DNA of 64,000 bases from Hofstenia miamia. Taxonomy: Eukaryota > Xenacoelomorpha > Acoela. A program made the position numbers and the translations under genes. The DNA lies in the NCBI GenBank assembly GCA_004352715.1, contig SCFE01000094.1:978285-1042284 (forward strand). Direction: 5' to 3'. Shown here piece by piece: positions 1 through 11,310 of this stretch (position 1 is the first letter of the stretch; every line of letters starts with the position of its first letter). The notes below the pieces were generated by a model. The model saw only the letters and a list, made by a program, of their open reading frames with translations, ran no database searches and had not been told where the DNA came from.

Positions 1-228
1 ATTGACTGGGGAAATATCTATAATGCAGGAAGAACTGGACTTTGAGTGTGAACATACATGGGTTAAAGGAGGCTGCCAGACGCTCAAATGCTACCATGAC
101 AATTATTTGGAGGCAGACACCCTCTTACTTGGTGATGTAATTAGATAATTTAGGTTGGAGAGCATGGAAACGTACAAGCTAGACCCTGTGCACTTCTTCA
201 CAANTATAGACCAACCCATGCTGGAACA
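1..228 (+). pseudogene. Family B DNA polymerase, internal fragment (Polinton/Maverick-like)
   Basis: Translation in one plus frame gives a segment from the middle of protein-primed family B DNA polymerases. It contains a 'YLEADTLLLGDV' block, matching the family's conserved Y-L-K-x-D-V-L-L-L-A-D-V signature, and 'YKLDPVHFF', matching Y-x-L-D-P-x-H-Y-x-T. A TAA at 146-148 breaks the frame and an ambiguous base sits at 206. The fragment starts at the window edge. It is immediately followed by the N-terminal domain of another copy (250-660), so it is not collinear with the downstream polymerase; it must be the tail of a neighbouring broken copy or a rearranged piece. The family assignment rests on motif recognition only. 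Confidence 0.65.
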
Positions 229-249
229 TTTATTCTGCTACCAGATTGC

Positions 250-660
250 TTGAAGAAAAACCATTTCCTGGTAAACCCAAAGACCAGCGATTCTAACCAG
301 TGTTTTTTGTATGCAATTTTGGCATGTTTGCATCCAGAACTTAAACATCAAGAGCAAATCACTCATTTAAATAAATTCAAGCATACATTAAATTTTAACG
401 GTCTCTCTTTCCCGCTCTTGGTAAATGACGTCTGCGTTTTTGAGGATCTTACCCAAATTAATGTCAATGTCTATGTGCTAAATGATGATCAGACTTTGGT
501 TCCTGCGTATGTGTCAGTGAAGAACTACGAGAAAAATGCAAATGTATTAATAATTGAAGAAGGTGGAAATTGTCATTATGTGGCCATAACGAACTTAAAT
601 GCCTGTCTATGCTTTTTTAAGGCTCGTAAAAATGGATTCTTCTGTTCTAGGTTACTTTGA
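250..660 (+). pseudogene. N-terminal domain of Polinton-type DNA polymerase protein
   Basis: A 136-codon open frame with a TTG first codon, so the true start is upstream or lost. Residues 7-30 hold 'NPKTSDSNQCFLYAILACLH' and residues about 105-118 'GGNCHYVAITNLNACL'. This Cys...His arrangement is the recurrent N-terminal module that precedes the exonuclease domain in many invertebrate proteins carrying a Polinton/adintovirus-type family B polymerase. The frame ends at TGA 658-660 and the polymerase continues directly in another frame, so a frameshift separates the two parts. The enzyme replicates the element's DNA by protein priming; this module's own function is unknown to me. Confidence 0.6.
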
Positions 661-2246
661 AAAAAGTAATCAACAATTGTCACTATAGTGGTAAAATTAG
701 AGGCATTGCCCATAGTGACTGTAATATATTGCATAGATCACCCAATTTCACCCCCATAATTGCACATAACGCATCCCACTACAATTTCCATATTCTATTG
801 AAAACTTTGAAATTGAGGGAAGGTGAAAAAATAAGTTGTATTCCCTGCACTAATGAAAACATGTTGTCACTTAGTTTATCAATTCCCATACAATATTATA
901 AAGATAAAAACAGTGTTAGTAAATGTTTGTATGAAGAATTACTATTTCTAGACTCTTATTGCTTTATAACAGATAGTCTCTCCAACCTAACAAAGAACAT
1001 TGGCAGTGATAATTATAAATTTTTACGCACAGACATGGATGATGGAAAAGCAGAGGTGTTCAGCAGAGGAAAAGATGTGCTGTGTTATGATTATTTAGAT
1101 AGTTTTGAGAAATTTGGCGATACACAGCTTCCAGACTTGGTCCACTGGAAGAACCNNNNNNNNNNNNNNNNNNNNNNNNNNNNNNNNNNNNNNNNNNNNN
1201 NNNNNNNNNNNNNNNNNNNNNNNNNNNNNNNNNNNNNNNNNNNNNNNNNNNNNNNNNNNNNNNNNNNNNNNNNNNNNNNGACATTTTTCAATAAAAAAGA
1301 ATACGTGGTACATTATGAAGTTCTTAAATTTTATATTGCACAGGGTCTAAAAGTGACAAAATTCCACAAGGCATTGCAGTTCCAGCAATCACAATTTTTA
1401 AAGCCCTACATTGATTTAAATACACTGAAAAGAAAAGCTGCCAAGAATGATTTTGAAAAGAATTTTTATAAATTAATGTCAAACGCGGTATTTGGGAAGA
1501 CTATGGAATCTCTTAGAAAACAATGCAGAGTCAAGTTTGTCAGTAATCAGGAGGCTGCTGAAAAATTAATTAAGACACCCGAATTTAAGTCATTCAATAT
1601 AATTTCTGGAAATCTAGTGCAGGTCATGTTGCAGCATAAAGAGATCAAGTGGATGAAACCAAATTATATTGGTCAAACAATTTTAGATGTGTCTAAATTA
1701 CAAATGTTTCAATTCCACTATGACATCATGAAGGAGGCATTTAAAAATCGAATTTTCCTATTATACAGTGATACGGACTCTCTCCTGTAAAAAATAAAGA
1801 GCAAAAATGTGTATGATAAATTGCCAGCAATAGCCAGCCATTTTGACTTTTCAAACTATCCAAAGGATTCACCATTGTTCAGCGAGGTAAATAAGAAAAC
1901 TTATTTAAAGGTGAAGGATGAGCTGGCTGGCGGAATACTAACACAAGTGGTGGCATTAAAATCGAAAATGTATTCTGTCCAATATATATGTGCAAATAGT
2001 GGGGGTGTCGACCTTTATTCTAGTGCAAAGGGAATTACAGGTGTCGTGAAGAAGACCTTGAATTTCAACATCTTCAAACGAATTTTGGATGGCAAAGAAA
2101 TTCTGCAGTGAGAAATGGTGATGATTTGCAGCCATAACCATGATATCTCTATTGAGAGAATGAATAAAGTGGCTCTAACACCCTACAATGATAAGAGATA
2201 TCTGGTGGATCATTACCAAAGTTGCCATATGGTCATAAAGGTATAG
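661..2246 (+). pseudogene. Family B DNA polymerase (Polinton/Maverick-like), broken
   Basis: The exonuclease part begins with 'CHYSGKIRGIAHSDCN' and 'IIAHNASHYNFHILLKTL', corresponding to the family's C-H-x-T-G-K-x-R-G-A-A-H and F-H-N-L-x-x-Y-D signatures. After a 124-N gap (1156-1279) come 'YVVHYEVLKFYIAQGLKV', 'KNDFEKNFYKLMSNAVFGKT' (motif B region) and 'LLYSDTDSLL' (motif C, with both catalytic aspartates). The frame is interrupted by TAA 1788-1790 and TGA 2109-2111 but continues in phase to 'SHNHDISIERMNKVAL' and ends near 2246. The role is replication of a large DNA transposon or virus-like element. No integrase, capsid or terminal repeats of such an element are visible nearby, so this is a remnant. 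Confidence 0.8.
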
Positions 2247-3930
2247 ACTGAATTTAAATGTATTTCACTAATTTTTTCCATTTAGATATTCCACAATCTT
2301 CAATTAAACGCCCCATAAATGAACCGTCTATAAACAGCAGCAAAAGACCTTGTTTAGGTATATGAAAATTGTTTTGTGTGCATTTTAACAAGTATTGTTT
2401 AGACACATGATAATGAATATCGCCTCTGCTATCCTGCTCTGCCACTGTAGTCGCTCCAAGTTTCTGTATATGGTAAATGGAAATGGACGTTTTATGGTTA
2501 ATAATGTTTTACCTGCTTAGATGTTGTAAATATTTTTTGTTGTTTCCACGCAGTGCATTTCCCTCTATCGCCCATACTTAAACTCCACCACAAAAAATGT
2601 ATGTACATATTTAATTTATGAGAAATTAACTAAGTATTTAGCCTCTGTCGCCTCCTGTCAATTCAAGATGTTCCACCTATCAATTCAAAAACGCCTCTAT
2701 GTTGAACTCTGTGATAACAGAGGTATAATTGTTTTAATTTATAATAAGTTAACATTTATGTGAATTTTAGCCTCAGTTTAACATGATTTGATCACACATT
2801 CCACGACTATGCTCCTCCATTTGTTTATCAATTGAAAATCTGATTCTCTCAACGCTTCTTGTGCCCAAGTTTACACTTCTTAAAAAGATGGTAATAACAT
2901 TTTAATTGATCNCAAATGAAAAAGATGCCCTCTACGTAAATTCCATCACAAATTGTTTCAAATGAAAAAAGATATCTCACTACGTAAATTCCACCACAAA
3001 ATAATGTATGTACATATTTTAATTTATGAGAAATTAACTAAGTATTTAGCCTCTGTCACCTCCTATCAAGATGTTCCACCTATCAATTGAAAAACGCCTC
3101 TATGTTTAACTCTGTGATAACAATGGTATAATTGTTTTTTACACATGTAATAAATTAACAATAATATTTAGATTTGTCTACCCACTTGTTTCGAATGAAA
3201 ACGATGTTTTCTCTATGTAAATTCCATCGCAAATTGTTTTGAATGAAAAAGATGCCTCGCTATGTAAACTCCACCACAAAAAATGTATGTACATATTTAA
3301 TTTTTGAGAAATTAACTAAGTATTTAGCCTCTGTCACCCCCCATCAATTCAAGATGTTCCACCTATCAATTGAAAAAACGCCTCTATGTTGAACTCTGTG
3401 ATAACAGAGGTATAATTGTTTTTTACACATGTAATAAATTAACAATAATATTTAGATTTGTCTACCCACTTGTTTCGAATGAAAACGATGTTTTCACTAC
3501 ATAACTATGCTCCTCTGTTTGTTTATCAATTGAAAATCTGATTCTCTCAACGCTTCTTGTGCCAACATTTACACTTCTGTAAAAAGATGGTAATAACATT
3601 TTAATTGATTGGTTATTTATGTATATTTAGTTCCATGAAGCAATTACCTCAAATGAATGTTTGTTCGCTAATTAAAAAAGTTTGTCTCTCCAAACGCTTC
3701 CCATACACACATCATTGTGTAAAGGTAAAATATATTTCCGTCTTTATATTTGTGTATATGATTTTAAAAAATATAGGAAAATAACCAATACTATTTAGCC
3801 CGTCGTCTCCTACAATTTCAAGATGTTCTGTCTATCGAAATGGAAAAAACGTGTCTACCTTGAAAACCAATCATAACAAAAGGTATAATTGATTTTTAAT
3901 ACATGTAATAAAATTAATGACGGTATTTTA
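2247..3930. repeat. Four-copy interspersed repeat array
   Basis: A block beginning near 'atgtatgtacatattt' and running through 'taactaagtatttagcctct' and 'gataacagaggtataattg' recurs at about 2597-2738, 3004-3133, 3283-3418 and, more diverged, 3758-3882. Two accessory blocks are also repeated: one starting 'tgtctacccacttgtttcga' (about 3175 and 3461) and one starting 'atgctcctc' followed by 'tttgtttatcaattg' (about 2809 and 3507). Copies are in direct orientation with unequal spacing, so this is a composite repeat rather than a simple satellite. No coding potential was recognised. An ambiguous base is at 2912. Confidence 0.7.
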
Positions 3931-4538
3931 GCTCACATATATCCAATTGTATTGACCGGCAATATATCGAGTCCATATTATTCTGTCAGTTCGAGAGAGG
4001 ATTAATGCATATGGTCACTATGCCAACGCCTCAGAGAGATGAAATCCACGCGTTGATGGAATCCCATGGTTAACATGTGATAGAAGAAAAGTGATCAATG
4101 CATTTCCTCAATAGAGTTTGCACTATTTGAAACACCAGAATTATAAAAGATGGCGTTAGATGGCATGGGAACAAAACATAATTCACAGGATGTATTAAAT
4201 TAATTTTTAAAATGATAGTAATTATATGCTATTAAATTTTTTTTACTAATTTCATTAGTGTATATTTTAAAACACAGTGACTAAATCTCGACTTAGATTA
4301 AACACATGATGAACAACCCCCGGCGATGCATGAAAGGTTGGTGGTGGAGAAATACGCATTATCAGATGAAATACCAGATGTACGGCTCAAAAACAAACTA
4401 GAAAATAGACAAATTTTTAGTGTAATTTACCATTATTATTATAAAATTAGAATATATACATGTTTTGTGTTATTTTTAAAAAATGTGGGGTTTACTATGC
4501 CCACTTGAATATTCTAGTTTTTATTTTTGAAAATGATT
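3931..4538. other. Non-coding stretch, nothing recognised
   Basis: AT-rich DNA. A short open frame around 3960-4077 and a 60-codon frame at 4326-4508 resemble no family I know and show no repeats. Confidence 0.5.
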
Positions 4539-4878
4539 TTTAAAACGGTATTTTTTATTGTCATCTTTCTGACGGTGTTATTATACATTAAACTGTTGTA
4601 ATCTCCTTTGTTTAAAACTTACAAATGCATTATCAAAGAATGATTAAAAAAGTTTGCATAGTGAAATTGAATATTTTTACTTGTATATAAAATTTGTTTT
4701 ACCTATTTANGTTTTTTAAAACGGTATTTTTTATTGTCTTCTTTCTGACAGTGTTATTATACATTAAACTGTTGTAATCTCCTTTGTTTAAAACTTATGA
4801 ATGCGTTATCAAAGAATAGTTTTGCATAGCGAAATTGAATATTTTTACTTGTATATAAAATTTGTTTTACCTATTTAT
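4539..4878. repeat. Near-identical direct duplication around a single n
   Basis: About 165 bp starting 'aaaacggtattttttattgt' occurs at 4539-4709 and again at 4718-4878, separated by a lone n at 4710. A duplicate of this kind ending exactly at an n is what overlapping contig or haplotype ends produce, so it may not exist in the genome. Confidence 0.65.
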
Positions 4879-5336
4879 GAGTCATTGTATTTTTAACATT
4901 AATTGTTATATTGAAATGCAATCTCTTTTTGTTTAATTTGTTCTACATGTATTATCTTCAAATAGTTTTGTTTTCCCGAAAATGAATTAAATGTGGTTCA
5001 TGTAAGCAATCGAAATATGGAAAATTGATAGTGTACTGCATTGACGAAAACTAAATGTGTGATAGTGAGGAATATTAACAAATTGTAATGTATGCAAAAC
5101 ATGAAATGTAACCCGTGATATTAACAAAATTAGTCATTACAAACAATAAACCAAAAATTATATCAAAACAATGTAAATTTGGGCGTGAATCATTTAAGCA
5201 GGTCCGAATGTGCTAATTAAAAATGCATTAGTGAGCCGTATCTAAAAATCAATTAGTGAGATCTTCAAAGCACTTAGCACCAAGTATCAATTAGATGACT
5301 CAACGCCTCAACCACCCCTTCGATATTCGCGGTCTG
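4879..5336. other. Non-coding stretch, nothing recognised
   Basis: AT-rich sequence without long open frames or obvious repeats. It leads into the GC-richer motif cluster at 5337. Confidence 0.5.
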
Positions 5337-5372
5337 TCACGTGACATGTGACGTCATAAGCTCTCGACCAAT
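5337..5372. promoter_or_regulatory. Candidate promoter motif cluster (E-box, CRE, CCAAT)
   Basis: Within 36 bp lie the 8-bp palindrome TCACGTGA (5337-5344, E-box core CACGTG), a perfect cAMP-response-type element TGACGTCA (5349-5356) and CCAAT (5368-5372), in a locally CpG-rich patch of an AT-rich region. These are known binding cores for bHLH-Zip, CREB/ATF and NF-Y factors. No gene start is recognised on either side, so the function is inference; it could also be part of a transposon. Confidence 0.3.
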
Positions 5373-5891
5373 CAGAGGCGTTTGTTTGTGGTCTCATGGT
5401 ACCCCCCATAGCTACTTAGAATAATAATATGCAATACACCTGCCAAGGCAGAACAAAAATTTAAAGACTAAACAATATGATTGGGTAGCTGAGTATGCAC
5501 AGGAATGTAGCAGGAATTATCATGAATGATATAGAGGCGACTCCTAGTGGCGCGAAATCATGTGCGTGGGAATTCCGTGTAGAAACAAAGGTCCTATAAT
5601 TGTACAATATATATATACTTATAAGAGGCGCTTTGAGTATGTAATTTTCAAAGCTTCTCAACAAAGCGACTGAGCTGAAAATTCCCATACACAGAGCACC
5701 TCTCAGCTTTTCCAAGTAAATTATTCAACTGAACTGCCTTAAAATCTTATCTTACACTAAATGGAGCATACAAAATCATATTTCTAAATTATTATATCAA
5801 TTATATGAATTTCTATTTGGGACGCTTCATAGTGCCTCTTATAAATATATATTCTTAAATCTCTCAAATCTTGATTTTAACCATGATGAAT
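5373..5891. other. Non-coding stretch
   Basis: No convincing gene. An 84-codon minus frame (5461-5715) has a hydrophobic N-terminus but resembles nothing I recognise. Confidence 0.4.
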
Positions 5892-6446
5892 AAGGTTGGC
5901 AAGTTGTGGTAACCTAGAAATTGGTTACTAGTAACTTACTAGTAACTCATCAATAACCTACTAGTAACCGCGGCAACCCAATAAAGTACTCTGATGTCCT
6001 ACATATCCCATAATTATTGGGAAATTTGCCTTTCAAGTATGTGCCCAGTTAGTCGTTCATTGTATACCTGCAAGAGTGAAGAAGTAATATGATATTGTTT
6101 TATTGCATGCCACTACATAATAATATTGACTCATGAACTCATGAACACTTGGAAAGAAGTGTTATTACTAAGGGATTTTTTGTTGACCTAAAAAATTGGA
6201 AAGTTGCTCCAATGATCCTAAACATTGATTTTTTGTTGATCCAAAACAATCAGCAACAAAAACGTTTATTCAGATTATAATTTATAATGTAAACACATGT
6301 ATTTACCCATATTGGCCTCAAGACTTTTAACCACTCTAGTTATTACTAATCCCACTAACCTGAAGAGGTAAGCTCCAATTAGTTACTAGTACATGTAATT
6401 TACTAGTCAGTATATATATACTGGTAAGTAATAACCTGCCAACTCT
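5892..6446. mobile_element. Candidate MITE with short imperfect terminal inverted repeats
   Basis: The left end reads 'ggttggcaagttgtggtaac' and the right end, reverse-complemented, 'agagttggcaggttattac', giving imperfect inverted termini about 550 bp apart. Sub-terminal copies of the palindrome TTACTAGTAA occur near 5933, 5944, 5965 and, partly, 6386. There is no open frame. The superfamily is not determined because no clear target duplication is visible. Confidence 0.4.
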
Positions 6447-7088
6447 AATGATAAAGCATATGCCACTTTAGCACTTAATTGCTGTTTTTATGGAAGGCAA
6501 GGAGAGAAAACAGGCAAAATTTGTAAATGAGCTAATATTTGATTAATGTTTTTAGTTATTTCTACTAAAATGTTTAACAAATAATGATACAAACACGTCA
6601 AAAGTTAAATACTATATTAATTTTATATGAAAATCACGTAAATATTCATTAAATAAAATTAAAAATCCATATAATTGTATCCACAAAGCGCCTCTATAAT
6701 TTGTAAACTCAACAAAGCGCCTCTGTAAATATTAAAGCGCTCTTATAAGTATATATATATATATATATATATANATATATATAGCGTCATCAGTGATCAT
6801 GATCATATAAGAGTAAACCACTTCATATCGATTCAATTTACTAGTCTCCACTACTTTTAAGTAGAGAAGCGTGAGAATTTAATTAGAATTATCGTACTGC
6901 ATGCATTCAATGAAACATTAGACATTAACATACAGATCGAGAGTAAATAGCTACAGGTTGTAATTACTTTTAAATCACTATCACCAAATTAGAGTATATA
7001 TTGCGGAAACTGCAGACGGTGATCATCTTATCCATCATCATAGAATCAATTGACTAGTAGGCTACAGATAACTAAACTCTGTTGGTTC
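6447..7088. other. Non-coding stretch with (TA)n microsatellite
   Basis: Contains a (TA)n run at about 6751-6783 with an ambiguous base at 6773. Two copies of 'aaagcgcctct' lie just upstream (near 6685 and 6715). Nothing else is recognised. Confidence 0.5.
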
Positions 7089-7143
7089 AGAGGGTTACAC
7101 TCCTATAAGACCTATGCATGAGATATAGGAAGTGCAACCCTCT
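7089..7143. other. 55-nt hairpin, imperfect 20-bp stem
   Basis: 'agagggttacactcctata' is followed, after a 16-nt loop, by 'tataggaagtgcaaccctct'. The arms pair with only a few mismatches. Size and stem resemble a small RNA hairpin but are short for a pre-miRNA, and no conserved seed is recognised. A palindromic transposon end is equally possible. Confidence 0.35.
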
Positions 7144-7849
7144 CCCCTGCAGATTGGATCTAGTTACCATTTTAAAGTGGCGCAGCTAGGGGACCACTAT
7201 TCCATGCCCCCTTGGATTTGTCAGCCATAACCTATTTCGTCATTTTTAATCCGTCCTGCCCCTTCATACGCAAACTCTCTATTCAAGTCCTACATTTAAG
7301 AATACTTGATGGCGAATTTCTACCTTTCTTCTTTTTCTTGGGTGTGTTCAATTCGATTTTGAGTAAAATTCTTGGTTTTGGTTTGTTTCAGTTTATTTGA
7401 AAAAAAATGAATGAAATAAAAGTTTAATATTAAACACCCTATAGCTCAAAATTTTGAAAAGAAATGAAATGAAATATCTATATTTAAAGTTGCTTTTTCC
7501 AATATAAAATACTGTTTACAACTCTAAATAGCGCCAAACAATAGAAATAAAGGAACAAAAAACATGCAAAGATAATATTTACAAAAGTAATTACAATTAC
7601 TTTAGCTTGGGCTATGGCGAATTCAGGTTAGATGCGGTCTCTTGAATAAAATCACTATTATAAAATTTAAAACCTCGCAATTTGTATTCAAGGCTTTCCT
7701 TTGTATAAGTCAAGAAGTATTTTTTATTTTCGTTTTTGAATACTTGTAATATATTTATTTGTTTTATAGAATTAGTTAAATTATTTCATATATTTATTGA
7801 TGTGTTGAGAAATGAATTTTTCATTATTTTCTTGTTATATGGAAGAGGC
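7144..7849. other. Non-coding stretch, nothing recognised
   Basis: AT-rich. A 62-codon hydrophobic frame (7212-7400, +) matches no known family. Confidence 0.4.
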
Positions 7850-8745
7850 CATGTGAATGCACGCGGAGCACGCGGACAAAATAAACACTATTAGAAGGTT
7901 AAAAACTAAGAGAAATGCAATAAAATACATGAAAAGTTTAAAATATAATCGATATCGACCGATAACTTTACATAATTAACCAAATTCGTAGCACGCGATA
8001 ACACGCGGGAGCACGCGGAAAATATTTAAGCATTATAGCTTATAAAACTATGAAGTCATATAAAAGTAATTATTTTTAACTAAAAAATTACAAAATATAA
8101 CAAAATATTTAAAGAAATCTATAGACTTTCGGCTTAAATCAAAGCTTTATCTTATGTGATATTTCTTTATTAATTGGATTGAAAGTGTCCCTCTTTTGTT
8201 TTTAGTAATGAATTACAGTTTGGAATATAATGAAATGAAAATTGTAATAAATATTACAACTTATAAAGACCATTTTAAGTTGCAATTTACTGCTTGTTTA
8301 ATATAAATGTATTACTTAACAGATTTTATTTTCATAATTGTGATCACTCGAATTCAAAACTATTTTACTTGTAAAGGAGCAAAAGAGGACAATTATTATT
8401 CCAATTAATGTAGAGATTTTACCTAAGATAAAGCCTTGACTTAAGCCGAAAGTCTACAATATGGATTTCTTTAAATATTTTGTTATATTTTGTAATTTTT
8501 TTAGTTAAAAATAATTACTTTTATATGACTTCATAGTTTTATAAGCTATAATGCTTAAATATTTACCACGTGCTCCCGTGTGTTATCGCGTGCTACGAAT
8601 TTGGTTAATTATGTAAAGTTATCGGTCGATATCGATTATATTTTAAACTTTTCATGTATTTTATTGCATTTCTCATAATTTTTTACCCTCTAATAGTGTT
8701 TATTTTGTTTACTTGTTCTGCGTGCATTCGCGTGGCACTATTCTG
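7850..8745. mobile_element. Foldback/long-inverted-repeat element
   Basis: About 300 bp at 7855-8155 recurs in reverse complement at 8428-8745, including 'tcgatatcgaccgataac', 'ttaaccaaattcgtagcacg' and 'tagactttcggctta'. Inner sequences near 8170-8210 and 8380-8410 pair more weakly, leaving a small central loop. The outer arms carry GC-rich CACGCGG motifs (three near 7861-7876, more near 7989-8020) that contrast with the AT-rich rest. There is no transposase. The arrangement fits a Foldback-type or long-TIR non-autonomous DNA transposon; the superfamily cannot be assigned. Confidence 0.7.
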
Positions 8746-9058
8746 CACCTTCGCCAAAAAATGGATAAAAATCAGCTTAATGTAGATATGTGACTGAATA
8801 GAATGAAAATTCATCTAGAAAGATCAAACAAATTGATGTGACCTATAGTATTGCAATACTCTTGATCACTATCAAAGCCCCTAGTCAGGCATAATGTGGT
8901 TAGTTTAAGCAACTGTAGCAGTATCAGTTTGAATGAAATAAATTTGTTTGTGCATTATGAAATTTGCTTTAATTTTTCATGCTGCTTGCACCATTATGTT
9001 CTCTGCATTTGCTTGTTTAATTGTCTTTGTTGCAATACTTTTGAGATGAACTTTCTCT

Positions 9059-9061
<3 letters not shown>
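8746..9061. other. Non-coding stretch, nothing recognised
   Basis: A cysteine-containing open frame begins near 8896 but runs into the TA microsatellite and matches no family. Confidence 0.4.
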
Positions 9062-9100
<39 letters not shown>

Positions 9101-9243
9101 NNNNNNNNNNNNNNNNNNNNNNNNNNNNNNNNNNNNNNNNNNNNNNNNNNNNNNNNNNNNNNNNNNNNNNNNNNNNNNNNNNNNNNNNNNNNNNNNNNNN
9201 NNNNNNNNNNNNNNNNNTATATATATATATATATATATATATA
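9062..9243. repeat. (TA)n microsatellite spanning an assembly gap
   Basis: TA dinucleotides at about 9062-9097 and 9218-9243 flank 117 Ns (9101-9217). The gap is probably an unresolved continuation of the microsatellite. Confidence 0.85.
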
Positions 9244-10644
9244 TTATGTTACACATACAATTTCTACGTTTCCTATAGTTGATTGCTGAAATCAAAACTT
9301 ACAGCCCATCTATTAAAAACTACATTTTTTATTTGTTCGAGAAATATAAATCTAAAAATACAGTCGCTCAAAACAATACCGCAAATATTCAATTTTGTAA
9401 TTTTGTAATTATAAGATTACTTTTACTTATATATCTATGGAGTAAATAATTATATTCATGCTCCAATAGAATAACTGCTATTGTAAAAATACATTGCAGT
9501 TGATATATAAAATTATGAATGATGTCAATAAAGTGTTGACAGACGTCCTGATATAAGGTTTAATTCGGAAAAACCTTGTTAAACAATAACCCTGAAGGCA
9601 TGCATAAATCTCCTTACCATTAATATATCATTACATATTGATCATGTAGTTGTTGCGTACACTATTCTCATTATGAAGAAAGAGAGAATTGTAACTTTTA
9701 GAAACCAACGAGAAAAATATCGACAAGAATTTTGAAAAAACAATACTACTCTAATAAGTTAAATTCCATTTGCTCTCGAAATTTTTACAATAATCAATTG
9801 CTTGTAGCGTGTGGCATTTGACAAGCTGCTTTCGAAGGATATTCTCTATTTTCATTAAAACTAGCAATGTAAACAATTCTCCATATTACATGTATATGCT
9901 ATGGATAGTTTGTGCTTATTGGTTTATTAGCATTTATTAACTATACAAATGTAGTTACAAATTATAAGTGAATTAGTGTATAATAATATCATCCAATTGC
10001 AAAATTTAGAACTAACATTCACATGTCAGTAAAAAGATTTCTTGAAATGCTGATTTATTTTATAGTAGGCCTAATAATTGAAATGTTGTTTCACAAAATC
10101 TTACATTTTCTTGACACATTCTTGAATGTGCGCATAAGCTTGCGTGGGATCAACACTCTTCTTGGAAATTTATACCTAAACAGAAAATTATTACGAATGG
10201 CGTGAATATACCAAATACATGATAAACCAATTTAAGCCATCGTAGGATTTAGTTTGACATTTGATGAGCCCATATAAATCAATGGTAAGTATGCAAACGT
10301 GAATATTTACTATTATATAATCAATAAATAAAACTATAATTAATTCTTTTGATTCAAATGGAATTTTTGCTGCAAGCAGGTTTTTGCTAATGACAAACTA
10401 TGCTGCGTGTCAAAAAAGACAGATATTAATGCTTCCTATCTCTTTAAGCACCTATCGAAACTTGAATAATTAGTTGCTATTACAATTGTGGAAAAGCACA
10501 TGCAACAACTAATAATAGACGTCAAATCTGAGTTTGTTATTAATTGTACATAACGGAAAGATATTATCTGAAGAGGTCAATTTTCTGCTTAGAAATTCTT
10601 ATCAATGATTCCTGAATTTAGAAGAGTAACCATATACGACAACA
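9244..10644. other. Non-coding stretch, nothing recognised
   Basis: AT-rich DNA with no frame longer than about 60 codons and no recognised repeat. The last part may already belong to the Tc1-like remnant downstream. Confidence 0.5.
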
Positions 10645-11310
10645 TTAGAAAGCTTGAGAAATTCAACTCTTTGAAAAGTTCAGATCGTCATAATATGTCT
10701 GAGCAAACAATATAACGAGCCTTCAAAAAATCTGAACGCACAATGAAAAATATCAAAGCAAAAGAAGTTTAGTGTCCATTGTTGCTTAAGAAAACAAAAA
10801 AATTGGTGGGGTAACATAATCATAACTGATGAATGCATCTTTCCTTCACCACATTACTTTCAATTGAACTGGTGTTACCGAAGAAGGCATGTAGACACAG
10901 CCCCAAGCTATTCTCTGGATCGCATTGAGTTCCCAACATTTTACCTGATGATAACTTCCGGTAAGGTAGACATCAGAAAGTACTGCAATATCTTCAATTA
11001 GTTCATTTTTGAAAGGTGTGCTAGCTGAACAGATCAAAGCCTCCCACTTAAAGATTATCAAGAAAGTTTTTCAAAATGCAAATTTGTTATTTTACAGTTG
11101 CCTACGAGCTAACCAGATTTGTTCCCTATTATAAATATACGGAAATTGATCAAAGACAAAGTTGAAAGTATGTCTCCGCTGAGGAAAACTCTGCTGACTG
11201 TTGAAATTCAAGTTGTTGCATGTCAAATTGCACAACGTTGAAAAAATATTGTGATCAAATCTCTGCCGAAACAACTAATGCTTTGTATATTAGTTTTATA
11301 AAATTTTCTG
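10645..11310 (+). pseudogene. Decayed Tc1-like transposase
   Basis: Plus-strand translation in shifting frames gives 'MSEQTI', then, after a stop, 'RAFKKSERTMKNIKAKEV' and 'CPLLLKKTKK', which resemble the second helix-turn-helix and linker of Tc1-type transposases. Next comes 'TDECIF', matching the S-D-E-x-x-F around the first catalytic aspartate, followed by 'NWCYRRRHVDTA'. Near 11255 'NIVIKSLPKQL' resembles the C-terminal L-I-x-S-M-P-x-R-L motif. Several stops and frameshifts are present and the middle catalytic region is unrecognisable. In Tc1 elements this enzyme cuts and pastes DNA into TA sites; this copy is dead. Confidence is limited because only patches match. Confidence 0.5.

Noticed and set aside
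5461-5715. 84-codon minus frame as a small secreted protein
   Set aside because: Hydrophobic patches only; no support from repeats, splice sites or similarity.
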